Assembly (NCBI GenBank): GCA_947084925.1
Contig: CAMTUJ010000030.1
Coordinates: 1 to 64,000 of the forward strand
Direction of reading: 5' to 3'
From: JAGPUQ01 sp947084925
GTDB taxonomy: Bacteria; Pseudomonadota; Gammaproteobacteria; Pseudomonadales; Porticoccaceae
Length of the DNA stretch: 64,000 bases
Part shown: positions 1-9,104 of the stretch, piece by piece
Layout: each line of letters opens with the position of its first letter
Position numbering within the stretch: position 1 is the stretch's first letter
The notes under the pieces: model-generated
Told to the model about the DNA's origin: nothing
Databases searched by the model: none
The model's input: the letters and a program-made list of their open reading frames with translations, nothing else
Position numbers and translations under genes: made by a program

Positions 1-135
1 ACCGGCCTTACGCGTATACCCCTTGTCCGCCGGCCGTTCCCGGACTGGCACCAAGGGTTCGACTCTCGCCCAGAAATCATCGGTTACCACCCATGACGCC
101 ACGCGCTTCGTTGCTGCCGGCCTCTCTGTCGCCAT
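1..135 (-). CDS. IS5-family transposase, N-terminal fragment cut by the window edge
   Basis: Reading leftwards from the ATG at 135, 45 codons stay open to the edge of the window. The peptide contains SWVVTDDFWARVEPLVP and then a basic run ending YTRKAG, the way many IS5-type DDE transposases begin (N-terminal helix-turn-helix region). The catalytic DDE part would lie to the left and cannot be seen. The 65 bp between this start and the hemA stop should hold the end of the element, but I could not define its terminal repeat. In many gammaproteobacteria prfA follows hemA, so the insertion probably sits in or replaces that junction. The family call rests on the N-terminal motif only. Confidence 0.65.
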   Translation of the reverse strand, partial: MATERPAATKRVASWVVTDDFWARVEPLVPVRERPADKGYTRKAG

Positions 136-200
136 CCCAACCTCCCGCGCCGCGTCACAGGCGGCTCGGGAAAGCATTATATATTATTTACGGATAAGTT

Positions 201-1469
201 CTAAGTCGCGCCGGGGGTTGAGTCATCGTGGTCGAACAACTTCCGGAGCCAGCGCAGCGGTTCCTCGCTGCCTTCCTCCCCGACCCGCTTCAGTTGTTCG
301 GTGGGGCGGTGCAGCAGTTTGTTGGTGAGGCCGTGCGCCAGTTGCCGCACCACGACAGCGGCGGGCTGTCCGGCCTCCAGGGCACGCAGCGCCTTGTCGA
401 GCTCGGCATCCCGGAGTGTCGCGGCGCTGTCGCGGAAGGCGCGGATGGTACCCACCGCGTCGCGCTCCAGTTGCCGGCGCTGCCAGCGCGACACTTCGGC
501 ATCGACAATCCCGGTGGCGGTAACGGCGGCATCCTCGCGGGCGCGCCGGCCCTCGTCGATCACATCGCGCAGATCGTCCACTGTATACAGATAGACATCG
601 TCGAGCTGGCCGACCTCGGGCTCGATGTCGCGGGGCACGGCGATGTCCACCATCAGCATCGGCCGGTGACGACGCCGCTTGAGCGCCGATTCCACCGCGC
701 CCTTGCCCAGCACCGGCAACTGGCTGGCGGTGGATGAGATCACCACGTCGGCCTGATGCAGGTGCTCGGGCAGATCGGCGAGCAGGATGGCGTTGGCGCC
801 GTAACGCGCCGCGAGTTCCGCCGCCCGCTCCAGAGTCCGGTTCGCACAGGTGATGCCCGCGACTCCAGCGTCGTGCAAATGCCGGGCAACGAGTTCGATG
901 GTGTCGCCGGCACCGATCAAAAGGGCGCGCACGCCGTCCAGGCGGCCGAAGATCTGGCGGGCGAGCCCGACGGCCGCATAGGCGACCGACACCGGATTGG
1001 CGCCGATGGCGGTCTCGGCGCGCACCCGCTTGGCGGCGGCGAACACCGCCTGAAACACCGGCTCCAGCACGGTGGACACCGAGCCCCTGCTCTGCGCTAC
1101 CCCATAGGCCGACTTGAGTTGACCGAGAATCTGCGGCTCGCCCAGCACCAGCGAATCCAGGCCGCTCGCCACCCGCATCATGTGCCGCACCGCATCCGCG
1201 TCGCGATGGACGTAACAACCGCCGGCGAGTTCTTCCCGCGCCACGCCATGAACGGTCGCGAGCCAGCCGCACAGTGCGTCGAAACCGGCGGCGCCGGCCG
1301 CATAGATTTCGGTGCGATTGCAGGTGGAGAGAATGGCCACTTCGTCGAGCCCCAGTTCGCGCCGCACCTGGTGGAGATGATCCGCGACGGCCTCGGGCGC
1401 GAATGCCACGCGCTCGCGCAACGCCACCGGGGCGGTGTCGTGGCTGAGGCCGAACGCCAGGATCGTCAT
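201..1469 (-). CDS. hemA: Glutamyl-tRNA reductase
   Basis: NADPH-dependent reduction of glutamyl-tRNA(Glu) to glutamate-1-semialdehyde, the first committed step of C5-pathway tetrapyrrole synthesis. The N-terminus (MTILAFGLSHDTAPVALRER) is typical, and the catalytic-cysteine motif STCNRTEIY follows near residue 50. GLDSLVLGEPQILGQ and the Rossmann segment LLIGAGDTIELVARHL come next, then a C-terminal dimerisation helix region. At 422 residues it has the usual family length. I chose the ATG at 1469 because it matches the family start; a GTG two codons upstream (1475) is possible. It is divergent from the TPR lipoprotein gene, the arrangement seen beside lolB-ispE in other gammaproteobacteria. 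Confidence 0.96.
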   Translation of the reverse strand: MTILAFGLSHDTAPVALRERVAFAPEAVADHLHQVRRELGLDEVAILSTCNRTEIYAAGAAGFDALCGWLATVHGVAREELAGGCYVHRDADAVRHMMRVASGLDSLVLGEPQILGQLKSAYGVAQSRGSVSTVLEPVFQAVFAAAKRVRAETAIGANPVSVAYAAVGLARQIFGRLDGVRALLIGAGDTIELVARHLHDAGVAGITCANRTLERAAELAARYGANAILLADLPEHLHQADVVISSTASQLPVLGKGAVESALKRRRHRPMLMVDIAVPRDIEPEVGQLDDVYLYTVDDLRDVIDEGRRAREDAAVTATGIVDAEVSRWQRRQLERDAVGTIRAFRDSAATLRDAELDKALRALEAGQPAAVVVRQLAHGLTNKLLHRPTEQLKRVGEEGSEEPLRWLRKLFDHDDSTPGAT

Positions 1470-1597
1470 GCCCACCCGCTGGGCGTTGGCAACACCAGCC
1501 AGAGCGGGATGGCGCAGGCGTGCGGATCACGGGCGGCACGTCGGTGCGCCGCGCCGTGAAACCATTGCCACCGGAAATTTGTCATAGGGGTTATTGC

Positions 1598-1621
1598 TAC
1601 AATAGCGATCGTTTGTGAGGA
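1598..1621 (+). promoter_or_regulatory. Possible promoter -10 and ribosome binding site for the TPR lipoprotein gene
   Basis: In the 164-bp hemA/lipoprotein divergent gap, TACAAT (1598-1603) resembles a sigma-70 -10 box, though no good -35 lies at 16-18 bp. GAGGA at 1617-1621 is a purine-rich site 12 nt before the GTG start at 1634. This is pattern matching only; no other clear signal was found in the gap. Confidence 0.3.
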
Positions 1622-1633
1622 CTTCCATCCACC

Positions 1634-3385
1634 GTGATTCGCGCGATTAGCCTGCTGGTCGGTCTTTGTGTCGTCCTGGTGTCAGGGTGCGCCGGAAGCC
1701 CGAACTCGCCATCGACATCCGCAACGGCTGTGGGCGATGATCCGGGCAGCGCCCAGGAATCTCCCGCTGGCGACGAGGAACGGGATTATCCCGTTCAGGC
1801 CTTCCCGACACAAACTTTGTACACGTTGCTCGCCGCCGAAACCGCGGGGCTGCGCGGCGATCTCGATTTCGCGTTGCGCAATTATCTGGAGCAAGCGCGA
1901 ATTACCGGCGACCCCGGTGTGATTGCGCGCGCCGTCCAGATCGCCCAGTACGCCGGCGACGAAGCCGCGCTCGGCGAACTCGGCCCGCTGTGGGCGGACC
2001 GCGAGCCAGACAACGTCCAGGCCCGGCAACTCGCCCTGTTCGCACTGCTGCGCCAGGGCAAAGCCCAGGACGCCCTGGTACATGCCACCTTTTTGCTGGA
2101 AAACGGGGACGGGCAGCCGCTGCGGCAACTGGCGGCCCAGGCGTCGGCCTTGCCCGCCGACCAACACGACCTCCTGCTCGCTGCCTACGCGGATCTGGAG
2201 CGGGTTCATCCGGATAACGTGGACCTGCTGTTTGGGCGGGCGCTGCTGCTGTGGCAGGCCGGGCAACTGCCCGCGGCGCTGGCGTTGAGCCAGCGGGTAA
2301 TCCAGTTGCAGCCCGACGAGCCGGCCAGCCAACTGCTCCACACGCAACTGCTGGACGAGACCGGCAGCAAAGAAAAGGCGCTCGCGCAGCTGGAGCAGGC
2401 GGTGCGCGACCATCCTGAAAATTCCGGCCTGAGCCGCGCCTATGTGCGCATGCTGTTCAGCCGTCGCGATACGGCGTTCGCCATTGCAAGGCTGGAGCAT
2501 CTCTCGGGCATCAATCCCGACGACAACAGTCTGCACTTTGGTCTGGCGCTGGCGTATCGGGATGCGAATCTGCCGGACAAGGCCCGCGCTGAACTGGAGT
2601 TGCTGGTTCAGGATCCCGAACTGCGCAATGACGCGCATTTTTATCTGGGCCAATTGGCCGAGGCAGCCGGCGACACCACGCGCGCGATCCAGCACTACCG
2701 GCAGACGCAGGGCTCCGCCCTGCTGCCGGCGACCGCCCGCCTTGCCAACCTGATGGTACGCAAAGGCCAACTCACCGCCGCGCGACTGTATCTTCAGGAA
2801 TTGCGCACCCAGCATCGGGAACAAGCCCCCGGACTGTTCCAGCTCGAGTCGGAGCTGCTGATGCGCGAGCGCTACTACAGCTCGGCCCATGATCTGTTGA
2901 CCGAAAGCCTGAGCGCGTTTCCCGGCGACATCAATCTGCTCTATGCCCGCTCGCTGGCCAGCGAAAAAATGGGCGACATCGCCGCGGTCGAACGGGATCT
3001 GCGCGCGATCCTGGACCAGGACAGCGATAATGCCGCCGCCCTGAACGCGCTGGGCTATTCGCTCGCGAACCACAGTACGCGCTACGAAGAAGCCCAGGGT
3101 TTCATCGAACGCGCGCTGGCACTGCAACCCAACGACGGCTCCATCATGGACAGTCTGGGCTGGGTGCTCTACCGCCGCGGCCAGCTCGTCGAGGCGCTGG
3201 CGCAGTTGCGCCGCGCCGCCGCCCTGCTCACCGATCCGGAAGTGGCCGCCCATCTCGGCGAAGTCCTGTGGAGCACGGGCGACCCGGAGCAGGCGCGGAC
3301 GGTCTGGCGCGAAGCCTTGCAGCAACACCCCGACGACCCGCTCATCAAGGAAACGCTCGAACGTCTGCGCGCGGGTCCGTTGTGA
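1634..3385 (+). CDS. TPR-repeat lipoprotein, first gene of the lolB-ispE operon
   Basis: A 583-residue protein with a lipoprotein signal (hydrophobic run LLVGLCVVLVSGC, lipobox cysteine near residue 19), so probably lipid-anchored and exported. Most of the chain is degenerate tetratricopeptide repeats; clear ones include YEEAQGFIERALALQPND and the following SLGWVLYRRGQLVEAL. Genes of this type commonly precede lolB in gammaproteobacteria. The start is a GTG at 1634. Its stop overlaps the lolB GTG by 4 nt (GTGA), so translation is likely coupled. The molecular role is unknown; TPR arrays usually act as protein-binding scaffolds, and an envelope-assembly role is only inferred from the neighbour. 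Confidence 0.88.
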   Translation: MIRAISLLVGLCVVLVSGCAGSPNSPSTSATAVGDDPGSAQESPAGDEERDYPVQAFPTQTLYTLLAAETAGLRGDLDFALRNYLEQARITGDPGVIARAVQIAQYAGDEAALGELGPLWADREPDNVQARQLALFALLRQGKAQDALVHATFLLENGDGQPLRQLAAQASALPADQHDLLLAAYADLERVHPDNVDLLFGRALLLWQAGQLPAALALSQRVIQLQPDEPASQLLHTQLLDETGSKEKALAQLEQAVRDHPENSGLSRAYVRMLFSRRDTAFAIARLEHLSGINPDDNSLHFGLALAYRDANLPDKARAELELLVQDPELRNDAHFYLGQLAEAAGDTTRAIQHYRQTQGSALLPATARLANLMVRKGQLTAARLYLQELRTQHREQAPGLFQLESELLMRERYYSSAHDLLTESLSAFPGDINLLYARSLASEKMGDIAAVERDLRAILDQDSDNAAALNALGYSLANHSTRYEEAQGFIERALALQPNDGSIMDSLGWVLYRRGQLVEALAQLRRAAALLTDPEVAAHLGEVLWSTGDPEQARTVWREALQQHPDDPLIKETLERLRAGPL

Positions 3386-3981
3386 GGGCCGGCCATGTCG
3401 CGCTGGCGCTCAGTCTGACGCTGATGCTGCTGGCGGGCTGCGCGTCCGCCCCGCCCCGCGAACCCCAGGCCTGGAGCGCCCATCGGGATGTGATGGCCGC
3501 CATCGACTCCTGGCGTCTCGATGGCAAGCTCGGTTATCGCGGCCGAGGTGACAGCGGCTCCGCCACCCTCGCCTGGGTACAGCGGGGCGATTCACTCCAG
3601 GTGACACTGAGTGGTCCGTTCGGCGCCGGCACCGCCCACTTCGAGGCCGACCCCGACGGCGCCGTGCTCCGCCAGCCCGGGACGCCGGAGCAGCGCGCCG
3701 CTTCGACCGAAGAACTCAGCCAGCAGCTGTTCGGCTGGGCCTTGCCCGCCGCGCGCCTGCGCGACTGGGTGCGCGGCATTCCCTATCGCGGCACGCCCGT
3801 GCAGCGCCTCGACGTCGACACCCGCGGGCTGCTGCGCGGACTCGAGCAGGACGGCTGGACACTGGCGTTCGACGATTACGGCGAAACCTCGGCGGGCCTG
3901 CTGCCGAGGCGGATCGACGCCGACAGCCGGGGTTTGCATATCCGGCTGGTGATCAAACAATGGCACTTCCCGACACCGTGA
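3382..3981 (+). CDS. lolB: Outer-membrane lipoprotein insertion receptor LolB
   Basis: LolB accepts lipoproteins from periplasmic LolA and inserts them into the outer membrane. The 199-residue product starts at a GTG overlapping the previous stop and opens with a lipoprotein signal, ALSLTLMLLAGC, with the acylated Cys near residue 18. The mature part has LolB hallmarks: a SWRLDGKLGYRG strand, VTLSGPFGAGT, a LFGWALPAARLRDWVRG segment and a final IRLVIKQWHFP. Upstream in-frame ATGs would place the start inside the preceding gene and bury the signal peptide, so they were rejected. The 3' end overlaps ispE by 22 bp. Confidence 0.93.
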   Translation: MRAGHVALALSLTLMLLAGCASAPPREPQAWSAHRDVMAAIDSWRLDGKLGYRGRGDSGSATLAWVQRGDSLQVTLSGPFGAGTAHFEADPDGAVLRQPGTPEQRAASTEELSQQLFGWALPAARLRDWVRGIPYRGTPVQRLDVDTRGLLRGLEQDGWTLAFDDYGETSAGLLPRRIDADSRGLHIRLVIKQWHFPTP

Positions 3982-4832
3982 GCGTGGCGCCCACCGCCGG
4001 CCTGCTGATCCTGCCGGCGCCCGCCAAGCTCAATCTGTTCCTGCATATCCTGGGGCGGCGACCGGACGGCTACCACCGTCTGCAAACCCTGTTTCAGCTG
4101 CTGGATTACGGCGACGAGCTGGAGCTGAGCACCACGCCCGACGGCGTGATCGAGGTAGTGGTCGAACCGCCCCTTCGGGACGTACCCATGACCGCCAACC
4201 TCGCGTACCGCGCGGCGCTTGTCCTGCGCGAGCACCGTCCCGGTCCCGAAGGGGCCCACATCCTGATCCGCAAACGACTCCCGCCGGGGGGAGGACTCGG
4301 TGGCGGCAGCAGCGACGCCGCCACCGTCCTGGTGGGCCTCAACCGTCTGTGGGGGCTCGACCTCGGCGTGGAGGAATTGTGCGGACTCGGCCTGCGTCTG
4401 GGCGCCGACGTGCCGGTATTCATCCTGGGACGCAGTGCCTGGGGCGAAGGCATCGGCGAACAACTGACGCCGCTCGACCTGCCCGCGGCCTGGTATCTGG
4501 TGCTCAAGCCGGACTGCGACGTCGCTACCGCTGCCGTGTTCGCCCATCCGCAATTGACAAGGCATACCCGCGCGATGAAAATACGCGCCTTTTCCGGGGA
4601 GGGTGCGGCCAACGACTGTCAGTCGGTGGTCGAGACCATGTACCCGCAGGTGCGCGAGGCACGGCTCTGGTTGGCGCGCTACGCGCAACCGCGCCTGACG
4701 GGCACCGGCGCTTGCCTGTTCGCCCGTTTCGGGGATCGGGAAAGTGCCCGGGCAACGCTGGCGGAAATTCCCGCGGTCTGGTCAGGGTTCGTTGCGCAGG
4801 GGGTCAACGTTTCTCCCCTGCGGCAGACCTGA
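3960..4832 (+). CDS. ispE: 4-diphosphocytidyl-2-C-methyl-D-erythritol kinase
   Basis: GHMP-family kinase that phosphorylates CDP-methylerythritol in the non-mevalonate (MEP) isoprenoid pathway. The substrate-binding PAPAKLNLFLHI motif is near residue 20. The glycine-rich ATP loop GGGLGGGSSDAATVL follows near residue 112, and the third GHMP motif TGTGACLFARF near the C-terminus. Length is 290 residues, normal for the family. It overlaps lolB, giving a lipoprotein-lolB-ispE operon, and is followed by the tRNA-Gln gene and prs, as in many gammaproteobacteria. Confidence 0.96.
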   Translation: MALPDTVSVAPTAGLLILPAPAKLNLFLHILGRRPDGYHRLQTLFQLLDYGDELELSTTPDGVIEVVVEPPLRDVPMTANLAYRAALVLREHRPGPEGAHILIRKRLPPGGGLGGGSSDAATVLVGLNRLWGLDLGVEELCGLGLRLGADVPVFILGRSAWGEGIGEQLTPLDLPAAWYLVLKPDCDVATAAVFAHPQLTRHTRAMKIRAFSGEGAANDCQSVVETMYPQVREARLWLARYAQPRLTGTGACLFARFGDRESARATLAEIPAVWSGFVAQGVNVSPLRQT

Positions 4833-4864
4833 CCACCGGTTACAGAGCAAACGACACAGGTCTT

Positions 4865-4940
4865 TGGGGCGTCGCCAAGCGGCCAAGGCAGCGGGTTTTG
4901 ATCCCGCCATTCGGAGGTTCGAGTCCTCCCGCCCCAGCCA
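4865..4940 (+). tRNA. tRNA-Gln (anticodon TTG)
   Basis: A 76-nt cloverleaf including an encoded 3' CCA. The acceptor stem pairs TGGGGCG with CGCCCCA, the anticodon stem is GCGGG/CCCGC and the loop TTTTGAT gives anticodon TTG. The T arm is GGAGG-TTCGAGT-CCTCC. The U1-A72 end is typical of bacterial glutamine tRNA. It sits between ispE and prs, its conserved position in gammaproteobacteria. Confidence 0.96.
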
Positions 4941-4981
4941 CAACCTGTCACCCCGGCGTCCGGTGACGCCGCTTCCAGGAC

Positions 4982-5929
4982 ATGTCCATGGCAAACCTGA
5001 TGGTATTTTCCGGGAATGGCAACCCGGAACTCGCGCGGGAAATTTCCCGCTACCTCGGTCTGCCGCTCGGCAATGCCCTGGTAGCGCAGTTTTCCGACGG
5101 CGAGATCAACATCGAGATCCGCGAGAATGTCCGCGGCCGCGACGTCTTCATCATTCAGCCCACTTGCGCGCCCACCCATCGCAACCTGATGGAACTGGTG
5201 TTGATGGTGGATGCCCTGCGCCGCGCGTCGGCCAGCCGGGTCACCGCGGTGCTGCCGTACTTCGGCTATGCCCGCCAGGATCGCCGGGTGCGCTCGGCGC
5301 GGGTTCCGATCAGCGCCCGCGTGGTCGCCGACATGATCAACAACGCCGGCGTCAGCCGGGTACTGACGGTGGACCTCCACGCCGAACAGATCCAGGGCTT
5401 TTTCGAATGCCCGGTGGACAACGTCTATGGCGCACCGGTGCTGGTCGCCGATATCGAGCGCCAGAATTACGACAACCTGCTGGTGGTGTCTCCCGATATC
5501 GGCGGTGTGGTGCGCGCCCGTGCCATCGCCAAACAACTGAACACCGAACTGGCCATCATCGACAAGCGGCGTCCGGAAGCCAATCAGACCCAGGTGATGA
5601 ACGTGATCGGCGAGGTCGAAGGTCGCACCTGCCTGCTGGTCGATGACATCGTGGATACTGCGGGGACCCTGTGCAAAGCGGCGGCGGCCCTCAAAAAACA
5701 CGGCGCCACCAAGGTGGTGGCCTACTGCACGCACCCGGTACTGTCCGGGCCGGCGGTCGACAACCTCAATGCTTCCGATCTCGATGCACTGGTCGTCACC
5801 AACAGCATCCCCTTGACCGAACGGGCGCGCGGTTGCGCGCGGATCCGGCAGCTCTCCATCAGCGCCACGCTGGGAGAAGCCATTCGCCGGGTGAGCAATG
5901 AAGAATCCATCAGCGCGATGTTCGACTGA
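4982..5929 (+). CDS. prs: Ribose-phosphate pyrophosphokinase (PRPP synthetase)
   Basis: Transfers pyrophosphate from ATP to ribose-5-phosphate to make PRPP for nucleotide, histidine, tryptophan and NAD synthesis. The 315-residue class I enzyme has the flexible-loop region GYARQDRRVRSARVPISA, the metal-binding VDLHAEQIQGFF and the PRPP-binding loop LLVDDIVDTAGTLCKAA. An alternative ATG two codons in (4988, MANLMVF) is equally credible from the family start. It lies directly downstream of tRNA-Gln and ahead of rplY-pth-ychF. Confidence 0.97.
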   Translation: MSMANLMVFSGNGNPELAREISRYLGLPLGNALVAQFSDGEINIEIRENVRGRDVFIIQPTCAPTHRNLMELVLMVDALRRASASRVTAVLPYFGYARQDRRVRSARVPISARVVADMINNAGVSRVLTVDLHAEQIQGFFECPVDNVYGAPVLVADIERQNYDNLLVVSPDIGGVVRARAIAKQLNTELAIIDKRRPEANQTQVMNVIGEVEGRTCLLVDDIVDTAGTLCKAAAALKKHGATKVVAYCTHPVLSGPAVDNLNASDLDALVVTNSIPLTERARGCARIRQLSISATLGEAIRRVSNEESISAMFD

Positions 5930-6028
5930 ACACGCCGGATAACCGCCCTCCGGGGCATCGTAACCCAACCCGCCGATCGCCTCGGTCGCAACAGGCCACG
6001 GCGGGATTCACTGACTGGAGCAAAGGCA

Positions 6029-6646
6029 ATGACTGATTTCGTTCTCAATGCTCGCGCGCGAACCGACAAGGGGAAAGGTGCGAGCCGCCGCCTGCGTCGA
6101 CTCGCGGAAGAAGTGCCGGCCATCGTCTACGGCGACGGCGGCGAACCCGAAGCCATCGCGTTGACCCATCGCGAACTGGCCCGGGCGCTGGAAAGCGAGG
6201 CGTTTTATTCGCACATCATTTCACTGCGGATCGACGACAAGCCCCAGGACGTCATCCTGAAGGATGTGCAGCGCCATCCGGCGCGACCCGTCATCCTCCA
6301 CGCGGATTTTCTGCGGGTCAGCAAGAACCACAAGCTCACCACGCGCGTACCGCTGCATTTCATCAACGAAGACCATTGCGAGGCAGTGAAGCAGCAGGGC
6401 GGCGTCGTGCAGCACAACCTGGCGGACCTGGAAATCCAGTGTTTGCCTGGCGATCTGCCCGAATACATCGCGGTGGACATGTCCACCGTGGCGATGGGCC
6501 AGATTCTGCACATTTCCGATCTGGTGCTGCCCGCGGGGGTGGACAGCGTGGCCCTGGCCCATGGCGCCGATCACGATCTCCCGGTGGTGGCGATCCATCG
6601 GCCCAAGGTCAAGGGTGGCGACAGCGAGACCCCCGCCGCGGAGTGA
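6029..6646 (+). CDS. rplY: 50S ribosomal protein L25, long CTC form
   Basis: Binds 5S rRNA in the large subunit. The 205-residue product is the long general-stress (CTC) form, with an N-terminal L25 domain (KGKGASRRLRR, VPAIVYGDG) and a C-terminal beta domain (VPLHFINEDHCEAVKQQGG), unlike the ~94-residue E. coli form. It is followed 15 bp later by pth, a common pairing of translation genes. Confidence 0.95.
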   Translation: MTDFVLNARARTDKGKGASRRLRRLAEEVPAIVYGDGGEPEAIALTHRELARALESEAFYSHIISLRIDDKPQDVILKDVQRHPARPVILHADFLRVSKNHKLTTRVPLHFINEDHCEAVKQQGGVVQHNLADLEIQCLPGDLPEYIAVDMSTVAMGQILHISDLVLPAGVDSVALAHGADHDLPVVAIHRPKVKGGDSETPAAE

Positions 6647-6661
6647 TCCCGGCCGGTATCC

Positions 6662-7237
6662 GTGACCACCGGCATCCGTCTGATCGTCGGGCTGGGCAAC
6701 CCGGGCGCCGCCTACGACCGCACCCGCCACAACGCCGGCGCCGATCTGGTACAGGCGCTGGCGCGGGGGTTCGGCGTGACGCTGCGCCACGAAGCGCGCT
6801 TTCACGGCAGCGTGGCGCGCGTCCCGCCCGAGTTGCGCCTGCTGGTGCCCGGCACCTTCATGAACCGCAGCGGCCAGGCGGTGGTGGCGCTGTTGCAGTT
6901 TTATCAGATCGCGCCCGCTGACATGCTGGTGGTCCACGACGACCTGGATCTCGCGCCGGGGACGGTGCGGCTCAAACTGGGCGGCGGTCATGGCGGCCAC
7001 AACGGGCTGCGCGACATCATGAGCGCGCTCGGCGAGCGCCATGATTTTGCACGCCTGCGCATCGGTATCGGTCACCCGGGGCCGGGCGCCGATGTGGTGG
7101 GTTATGTCCTGCGCAAGCCACCACCCACCGAACGCGAGCTGATTGACGACACGTTCAAGCGCGCGGCCGACATCATCCCCGACCTCATCAGCGGGGATTT
7201 CAGTCGCGCCATGCAGCGTCTGCATACAACCAACTGA
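6662..7237 (+). CDS. pth: Peptidyl-tRNA hydrolase
   Basis: Releases tRNA from peptidyl-tRNA dropped by the ribosome. The expected catalytic and binding residues are visible: GLGNPGAAYDRTRHNAG with the active-site histidine, FMNRSGQAV, VVHDDLDLAPG with the conserved Asp, and GGHGGHNGLRDI. At 191 residues it is full length. The GTG start is 15 bp after rplY, with ychF 27 bp downstream, suggesting one operon. Confidence 0.96.
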   Translation: MTTGIRLIVGLGNPGAAYDRTRHNAGADLVQALARGFGVTLRHEARFHGSVARVPPELRLLVPGTFMNRSGQAVVALLQFYQIAPADMLVVHDDLDLAPGTVRLKLGGGHGGHNGLRDIMSALGERHDFARLRIGIGHPGPGADVVGYVLRKPPPTERELIDDTFKRAADIIPDLISGDFSRAMQRLHTTN

Positions 7238-7264
7238 TTTTCAACTTGCGGCGGAGACCGGTTC

Positions 7265-8356
7265 GTGGGCTTTAAATGCGGCATTGTCGGTCTTCCGAAC
7301 GTGGGTAAATCCACGCTGTTCAACGCGCTCACCAAGGCCGGGATCGGCGCCGAGAATTTTCCGTTCTGCACCATCGAACCCAACACCGGCATCGTGCCGG
7401 TGCCGGATCTGCGCCTCGACGCGCTGGCCGCCATCGTCAAACCCCAGCGGGTGATCCCCACCACCATGGAGTTTGTCGATATCGCGGGGCTGGTGGCCGG
7501 CGCCTCCAAGGGCGAGGGCCTCGGCAACCAGTTTCTCGCCACGATCCGGGAAACCGATGCGATTGCCCATGTGGTGCGGTGCTTCGAAGACAGCAACGTC
7601 ATTCACGTGGCCAACAAGGTCGATCCAGCGGCGGACATCGAAGTCATCAATACCGAACTGGCGCTCGCGGATCTCGAAACCGTCGACCGGGCGCTGCAAC
7701 GCGCGGCCAAGGCCGCCCGCAGTGGCGACAAGAACGCCAGCGCCCGCAAGGAGTTGCTGGAACGCCTGATTTCCCATCTCGACGGCGCGCAGCCGGTCCG
7801 CAGCCTGGGGCTCGACGCCGAAGCTTTGCTGGAACTGAGCGACCTCACCCTGCTCACCGCCAAGCCCACGCTCTATGTGGCCAACGTCAGCGAGGACGGC
7901 TTTCACGACAACCCGTATTTGCAGCAGGTGGAAGCCATCGCCGCTGCCGAAGGCGCGGGCGTGGTGGCGGTGTGCAATCAGATTGAAGCCGAGATCGCCG
8001 AGCTGGACGATGCGGACAAGCTGGCTTTTCTGGCCGACATCGGACTTGAAGAACCGGGACTGAACCGGGTGATACGCGGCGGCTACCAACTGCTGCATCT
8101 GCACACCTACTTTACCGCCGGCGTCAAAGAGGTGCGGGCCTGGACCATTCCGGTGGGCGCCACGGCACCCCAGGCGGCCGGCAAGATCCACAGCGATTTC
8201 GAGCGCGGCTTCATCCGCGCCGAAGTGGTGGGTTACGCGGACTTTATCGCGTACGGGGGCGAAGCCGGTGCCCGCGATGCGGGCAAGTGGCGGCTGGAAG
8301 GCAAGGACTATGTCGTCCAGGACGGCGACATCGTCCATTTTCGCTTCAACGTATAA
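7265..8356 (+). CDS. ychF: Redox-regulated ATPase YchF (OLA1 family)
   Basis: Ribosome-associated P-loop ATPase of the Obg family. Walker A is GLPNVGKSTLFNAL near residue 7, the switch region is NFPFCTIEPNTGIVPVPD, and a C-terminal TGS domain includes TYFTAGVKEVRAW and IHSDFERGFIRAEV, ending HFRFNV. It has 363 residues with a GTG start. The pth-ychF pairing is widely conserved. Confidence 0.96.
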   Translation: MGFKCGIVGLPNVGKSTLFNALTKAGIGAENFPFCTIEPNTGIVPVPDLRLDALAAIVKPQRVIPTTMEFVDIAGLVAGASKGEGLGNQFLATIRETDAIAHVVRCFEDSNVIHVANKVDPAADIEVINTELALADLETVDRALQRAAKAARSGDKNASARKELLERLISHLDGAQPVRSLGLDAEALLELSDLTLLTAKPTLYVANVSEDGFHDNPYLQQVEAIAAAEGAGVVAVCNQIEAEIAELDDADKLAFLADIGLEEPGLNRVIRGGYQLLHLHTYFTAGVKEVRAWTIPVGATAPQAAGKIHSDFERGFIRAEVVGYADFIAYGGEAGARDAGKWRLEGKDYVVQDGDIVHFRFNV

Positions 8357-8512
8357 GCTCTTGCCCGCAGGGCAGTGCGGCTGCTCACCCTGGGTTTAGC
8401 CGCGCAACTTCCGATGGCGGCGCAAGCTGCCCCACCCGACGCCGCTTGTATTCGAGCCGGATTACCGACACATTATGGTCCCCCTCTTCACGACAAGGCA
8501 GGCAGCTCCGCT

Positions 8513-9058
8513 ATGAACAAAGGCATGCTCACGGGTCTCGTGGCCGGGGCCGTACTGGCCACAGCGGCTGGCGCCATCGGCGGCTATCGCGCGCTCCATC
8601 CCGAGCCCAAGTTCGCCGAAGTGATCGAGGTCACCGAAGTAACCCGCAATTCGCAGGTGCCCAAGGAAGTCTGCGCCGACGTGGCGGTGACGCGGCGGCG
8701 ACCGGCACAGGACCAGAACCAGATTCTCGGCACCGTGGCGGGGGCCGTTATCGGGGGCGTCGTCGGCCACCAGATCGGCGGTGGCTCCGGGAAGAAAATT
8801 GCCACCGCGGCCGGCGCGGTAGCCGGCGGCTACGCCGGCAACAAGACCCAGGAGCGGATGCAGGCGAACGATACCTACACCACCACCGAGCGCCGCTGCC
8901 ACACCGAGCATGAAACCAAAACCGAGGTGATCGGCTACGATGTCCGCTACCGGCTGCGCGGCGAAGAACACCGCGTCCAAATGGATCATCGTCCGGGAGA
9001 ACGAATCCCCGTGGTGGATGGCCAGCTGGTGCTGAATCCGGAGCCGCCCAAACCCTGA
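8513..9058 (+). CDS. Glycine-zipper 2TM-domain protein
   Basis: A 181-residue envelope protein of the Rick_17kDa/glycine-zipper type. From the ATG at 8513 it has an N-terminal hydrophobic anchor (GLVAGAVLATAAGAIGGY), then the zipper ILGTVAGAVIGGVVGHQIGG and a second glycine-rich run AAGAVAGGYAGNKTQE. A basic/polar C-terminal domain follows, with two Cys. An in-frame ATG at 8375 would add 46 residues with no family resemblance, so I preferred 8513. Such proteins associate with the outer membrane or peptidoglycan; the specific function is unknown. Confidence 0.8.
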   Translation: MNKGMLTGLVAGAVLATAAGAIGGYRALHPEPKFAEVIEVTEVTRNSQVPKEVCADVAVTRRRPAQDQNQILGTVAGAVIGGVVGHQIGGGSGKKIATAAGAVAGGYAGNKTQERMQANDTYTTTERRCHTEHETKTEVIGYDVRYRLRGEEHRVQMDHRPGERIPVVDGQLVLNPEPPKP

Positions 9059-9104
9059 CCCGGGGCCGACAGCCCGTCCCGCGCGGACAGCCCGAGGGAC
9101 AACC

